In this document: positions 61,501 to 64,000 of the stretch, piece after piece
Layout of the letters: each line of letters opens with the position of its first letter
Numbering within the stretch: the first letter of the stretch is position 1
Assembly: GCF_003050935.1 (NCBI RefSeq)
Contig: NZ_QAOX01000011.1
Span: 62,001 to 126,000 of the forward strand
Source: Luteibacter sp. OK325
GTDB taxonomy: Bacteria > Pseudomonadota > Gammaproteobacteria > Xanthomonadales > Rhodanobacteraceae
Direction: 5' to 3'
Length of the DNA: 64,000 nt
Made by a program: the position numbers and the translations under genes
Notes under the pieces: generated by a model
Seen by the model: the letters and a program-made list of their open reading frames with translations, nothing else
What the model was told of the DNA's origin: nothing
Database searches by the model: none

Positions 61501-64000
61501 GCGCGGCGAGTTCGCCCGCCAGCATGGCTTCGAGCTCGGCTTCGAGATTCTCCGGCGTCACAACAGCGTCGTCGGCCTCGACCGGCGTCTCGTCGAACGA
61601 GAGCAGCTCGTGGTGAACGTGCGTGTGCTCCACCGTCTCGGGAGCGTCGAACGTCCCGGATTCCTCGAGGGTCTCGAGTGCTTCGACAGCGTCGGAGGCT
61701 TCGATAGTTTCGGCAGCCTCGACGGTCTCGGGTTCCTCGAAGGCGACCGGGGCTTCGTCGTGTACGACCGGCGCTTCTTCGTGGACGACCGGCGCTTCGT
61801 CGTGATGAACGACCGAAGCCTCCGCCACCACTTCGTCTTCCAGCGGCTGCGGATCCGGCTCGTACAGGATGTGGGCTACCGTGGCTTCTGGCTGCTCGTC
61901 ACGCAGCGCGATGATCTGCGCGGCAAGATCGGAAACATCGGGAACACGCGGATCCGGTGCGTCGAACTGCTCCATGACGTGGTCGACCAGGTCGGCCGCG
62001 TCCGTGAGGGCATCGACACCGGCCGGGCGCAGCGGCACGCCGCTGGCACGGACGCGCTTGATCAGTCCCTCGAGCGGCGCGAGTACCTGGATGAGCACCG
62101 GGATGTCGACCATGCCGATGGCACCGTGCAGCGTATGCACGGCGCGCAGCAAGCCGTCGTCCACCGGCAGTTCGCCGTCGCCGGCGAGCGCGAGGTTGGC
62201 GCGGATCACGTGCAGGTACTGGGCTACCTCGGTACGCAGGATGTCCAGCAGTACGGCATCGACCGGAGGCAACGGCGGTGCCACGTACGGCGGATCCATC
62301 AGCGCGGCTTCGACAGGCTCCGACGGTGTGTGACCATAACCGGCGAAGGCGGCCGTCGGCACCGCGGCAATGGTGTCGCGCGGTACGCGACGCTTGACCT
62401 TGGTGCGAACGGTGTGGACCGAGCTCTTCGCGACGTCTTCGACAAAGGCACTGTCGCCCATCCCCAGGCGATCGGCCGTCTCCATGATGGCGGCGATCGG
62501 CGCGCCCGGCGTGGACTCGCCTTCGAGTGCCGACTTCAGCTGCGGCAGCGCATCCACCGCGTGGCGGATGAGCGCCTGCACGCCGTCGTGCGGGGTAATG
62601 GTGTGATCGAGCACGCGGTTGAGCATGTTCTCGACCTTCCAGGCGAACTCGCCCAGCAGGCGGGCACCGACGAGGCGTCCGGAACCCTTCAACGTGTGGA
62701 ATGAACGACGGATCGGCACCAGCGCCTCGATCCGCTCGGGATCCTTGAGCCATGCCTCCTGCGCGGCGAGCAGGTTGCCGATTTCCTCTTCGGTTTCCTC
62801 GAGGAAGATCTCGCGGATCTCGTCGTCGATGCCGTCGACCGTGATCTGGAAGCCGGCGAACTCGGCATTGCCGCTGCCTCCGACTTCCTGCTCGACTTCC
62901 TCTTCGATTTCGACCCAGTCTTCCTCGCCCGTCGCGGCGGCTGCCACGTCGTGCGTCACGGCTTCGCTGGCATGCGCCTGCGTCGCCTGGATCTCTGCCT
63001 CGGTGGGCGGCTCGTCGAGCAGGTCGAAGGTCTCGGCGAAACTGGACACGGTCTCGCCTGCATCGACACTGGTCGATGGCACGGCGATGTGTTCGACGGC
63101 TGCTGTGTCGATAGCTTCCAGCGCGGCGTCGCCGAGCGACTCCGGCGCTCCGACGACCGGCACCGGCCAGTAGCCGAGCTCGGCCAGGCTCTGCTGGGTC
63201 ACGTCGAGGATGTGCTCGAGGCCGCCGCGATGTTCGCGGGCCGCTTCCAGGTAGTACTCGAGCGCGGCCAGCGCATCGGCAAGCCGATCCATCTGCGCGC
63301 CGTTGGGCACACGCCGGTCACCGAGCAGCTCGCGGTGGATGAACAGGCCGATGCCATCGGCCAGCTCGGCCGGACGCGGGGCACCGAGCATGTTCATGGC
63401 ACCACCGATCTCACCCATGAGTTCGGGCGTACCTTCGAGCTGCGCGTGGTCCCATGAGGACTCCACGAACGCGACGATCGCGTCCTTCACCCTGGAGGTG
63501 TTGGCCGTGGCCTCTCGCATCAGGGTGGAGAGGATGTGTCGCGCTTCGCTACGCGGCAGCGGCGACGGGCCCGAGTCGGATGCCTGGACTTCGCCCTCGC
63601 CCTCCGCACCGAGACGCTCGATGTGGTCGTCCAGCGAGGCTTCGACGTAAAGCAGTGCACCGGCGACGTCGAGTAGCGACTCTTCGTCCGGAGAACGCTG
63701 GCCCGTGGCGATTTCGCCAAGGATCCGGCGCTGTTCGCCGACGACGCGACGCGGCACGCCCAGGGCAAGCATGCCCAGCGTGTCGCCGACGCGGTCGAGC
63801 ACCTCGGCCTGCGGGCCGAGCTGCGCGGGATCGCCATCGGGACGACGCAGGAAAAGGTCGAGCGATTCCTTCACCCGCAGCAGGTCTTCCTTGATCGCCG
63901 CCGATACGGTGTCGAGCAGCGCGCGGTTGTGCCCGGACATCGAGCCACGGGCGTGTTCGAGCTCGGCAGCCCGCGGAAGCAGGCCATCCAGGCGATAGGT
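58502..64000 (-). CDS. chpA: ChpA/PilL-type hybrid chemotaxis kinase, N-terminus beyond the right edge
   Basis: At least 1,832 residues; the frame stays open through base 64000, so the start is outside. From the N-terminus: an FimL-like helical part without a phospho-His, an Hpt domain with 'RRSFHTLKGSGRLVG' (about 62.69 kb), an Hpt-like part with 'VHTLHGAIGM' (about 62.13 kb), a long acidic linker with repeats such as 'APVVHEEAPVVHDEAPV' (about 61.75 kb), a second canonical Hpt with 'RDLHTLKGSARMAG' (about 60.76 kb), the dimerisation and ATPase domain with 'RNAVAHGIESPE' and 'SDDGAGMDRDAI' (59.4-60.1 kb), a CheW domain (59.0-59.4 kb), and a receiver with 'VDDSITMRK' and 'LMLLDIEMPRMDG' (58.5-58.9 kb). 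It drives phosphorelay to PilG/PilH-type regulators. Confidence 0.93.
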   Translation of the reverse strand, partial: TYRLDGLLPRAAELEHARGSMSGHNRALLDTVSAAIKEDLLRVKESLDLFLRRPDGDPAQLGPQAEVLDRVGDTLGMLALGVPRRVVGEQRRILGEIATGQRSPDEESLLDVAGALLYVEASLDDHIERLGAEGEGEVQASDSGPSPLPRSEARHILSTLMREATANTSRVKDAIVAFVESSWDHAQLEGTPELMGEIGGAMNMLGAPRPAELADGIGLFIHRELLGDRRVPNGAQMDRLADALAALEYYLEAAREHRGGLEHILDVTQQSLAELGYWPVPVVGAPESLGDAALEAIDTAAVEHIAVPSTSVDAGETVSSFAETFDLLDEPPTEAEIQATQAHASEAVTHDVAAAATGEEDWVEIEEEVEQEVGGSGNAEFAGFQITVDGIDDEIREIFLEETEEEIGNLLAAQEAWLKDPERIEALVPIRRSFHTLKGSGRLVGARLLGEFAWKVENMLNRVLDHTITPHDGVQALIRHAVDALPQLKSALEGESTPGAPIAAIMETADRLGMGDSAFVEDVAKSSVHTVRTKVKRRVPRDTIAAVPTAAFAGYGHTPSEPVEAALMDPPYVAPPLPPVDAVLLDILRTEVAQYLHVIRANLALAGDGELPVDDGLLRAVHTLHGAIGMVDIPVLIQVLAPLEGLIKRVRASGVPLRPAGVDALTDAADLVDHVMEQFDAPDPRVPDVSDLAAQIIALRDEQPEATVAHILYEPDPQPLEDEVVAEASVVHHDEAPVVHEEAPVVHDEAPVAFEEPETVEAAETIEASDAVEALETLEESGTFDAPETVEHTHVHHELLSFDETPVEADDAVVTPENLEAELEAMLAGELAAREAAAAERAQPAAPVDALEENDAIPAIDLSPIDLTDDTADLTAELLASLEGFQIDKPEGEVKPILKYDAEEDAAWRSLIGDLADETPATEEALPQPMSLDGEVLHSTDGLVEPRLVDDEEIIDETASEEEGFLADEAFASIEPTELTDIEETVGVAANVDEPSDEPVVIEDQSHEPVAVPVHTPVEQPVVAMVPELSPYADIDPDLLEVFVEEGREILDHADGALAAWRIEPQTAEHITALQRDLHTLKGSARMAGLAVVGDLAHAMEALLDAVAGGQRDSDRPSIEATEVGFDRLHGMIQSIALGRAITLNDADIEPFARLAGAPIAPDTLTAESYREEREAAIITVEPAPIPGFEPLADVETIPVLDRDLPELLPEFEEEELQRSSQEQIRVRADMLDTLVNHAGEVSIYRSRLEQQTASFRSTLTEHEQTVSRLRSQLRMLEIETEAQIIARYHQEHRETGATNFDPLELDRFSQLQQYSRALAESVSDLVSLQTILDELTRQSENLLLQQQRVNAELQEGLMQTRMLPFDAMVPNLRRTLRQAAGDVGKRAQLVVEGANGEMDRNMLDRIKAPFEHMLRNAVAHGIESPETRESTGKNPEGTVRIQVSREATEVVVRLSDDGAGMDRDAIRAKAIERGLLRPEARVSDDQIFQLTQVPGFSTAEKVTQVAGRGVGMDVVANEIKQLGGTLGIESQKGVGTTFVMRLPFTLAVTQALIVRIGETNFAIPMTSVHGVARVAPNELAHRMADANPGFDYLGDDYTIHDLPQLLGVHVISSPEEGDVPLLLARSGDLRAAIRVDAVLGSREIVVKPVGPQVSSVPGILGATIMGDGSVLMILDLAPMVRHGVARRAFEAEAAVPHAPRVQDEVRVKPLVMVVDDSITMRKVTGRVLERHEFEVMTAKDGVDALEKLNERVPDLMLLDIEMPRMDGYELATQMKADERLAGVPIIMITSRTGDKHRQRAFDIGVDRYIGKPYQENDLIVQINDVLGVTHG

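Noticed and set aside
60212-62704. An 830-codon frame on the plus strand opposite chpA
   Set aside because: Codon-position G+C bias of chpA keeps the opposite strand open; the product is Arg/Asp/His-rich with no domain, while the minus strand encodes clear Hpt and kinase domains.

Overview
The window is GC-rich chromosomal DNA from a gammaproteobacterium, most likely of the order Lysobacterales/Xanthomonadales and perhaps near Luteibacter or Dyella. That placement is inference from two TonB-dependent receptors of xanthomonad type, a large ChpA-type pilus chemotaxis kinase, an H-NS-like protein with a TWSGRG motif, a RegB/RegA pair and GTAGGAGCCGATTCATCGGC repeats in gene gaps. No rRNA, tRNA, CRISPR array, transposase or phage gene was seen.

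1-9.4 kb is a sugar-acid catabolic locus. A leftward unit encodes a TonB-dependent receptor, a short-chain dehydrogenase, 2-keto-3-deoxygalactonokinase and an SMP-30 lactonase cut by the window edge. A divergent rightward unit encodes a DHDPS-family lyase and a galactonate-dehydratase-like enolase. An MFS permease and an IclR regulator complete it. The set fits receptor uptake, oxidation, lactone opening, dehydration, phosphorylation and cleavage of galactose or a related sugar. 9.4-11.1 kb holds a TetR regulator facing an aldo/keto reductase across a clear palindromic operator.

11.2-18.0 kb has thyA, lgt, a secreted S9 peptidase and a second TonB-dependent receptor. 18.0-20.0 kb looks like a small AT-richer insertion: an XRE antitoxin gene broken by an in-frame stop and a secreted CAP/SCP-domain protein. 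20.0-25.0 kb carries an NTF2-like protein, a TPM-TPM-LemA operon, dgkA and a POT peptide transporter.

25.0-28.5 kb is a four-gene operon: RegB-like redox kinase, RegA-like regulator, secreted Asp-box beta-propeller and secreted thioredoxin-fold protein. 28.5-28.74 kb is a repeat cluster. A second two-component system, a TesA-like esterase and the YbbA/YbbP ABC pair follow. 34.4-38.95 kb is mostly housekeeping: rimI, holD, pssA, a DUF4124 protein, proS and an H-NS-like gene. 39.1-41.8 kb encodes a ThrE-like exporter, NfeD and an SPFH protein.

41.9-55.2 kb is the most striking part. It has a 1,036-residue protein of about seven repeated beta-sandwich modules with no signal peptide, then (all leftward) an NtrY/NtrC-type pair and an ABC exporter made of one HlyD-type adaptor, one ATPase and four FtsX-type permeases arranged A-B-A'-B'. 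A consensus sigma-54 promoter with two perfect upstream palindromes precedes the adaptor gene, so the NtrC-type protein at the operon's end is the obvious candidate activator. 55.3-56.2 kb is a hemP unit behind a Fur box. 56.3-64.0 kb is the chpC-chpB-chpA end of a type IV pilus chemosensory operon, closed by an intrinsic terminator and cut by the right edge.
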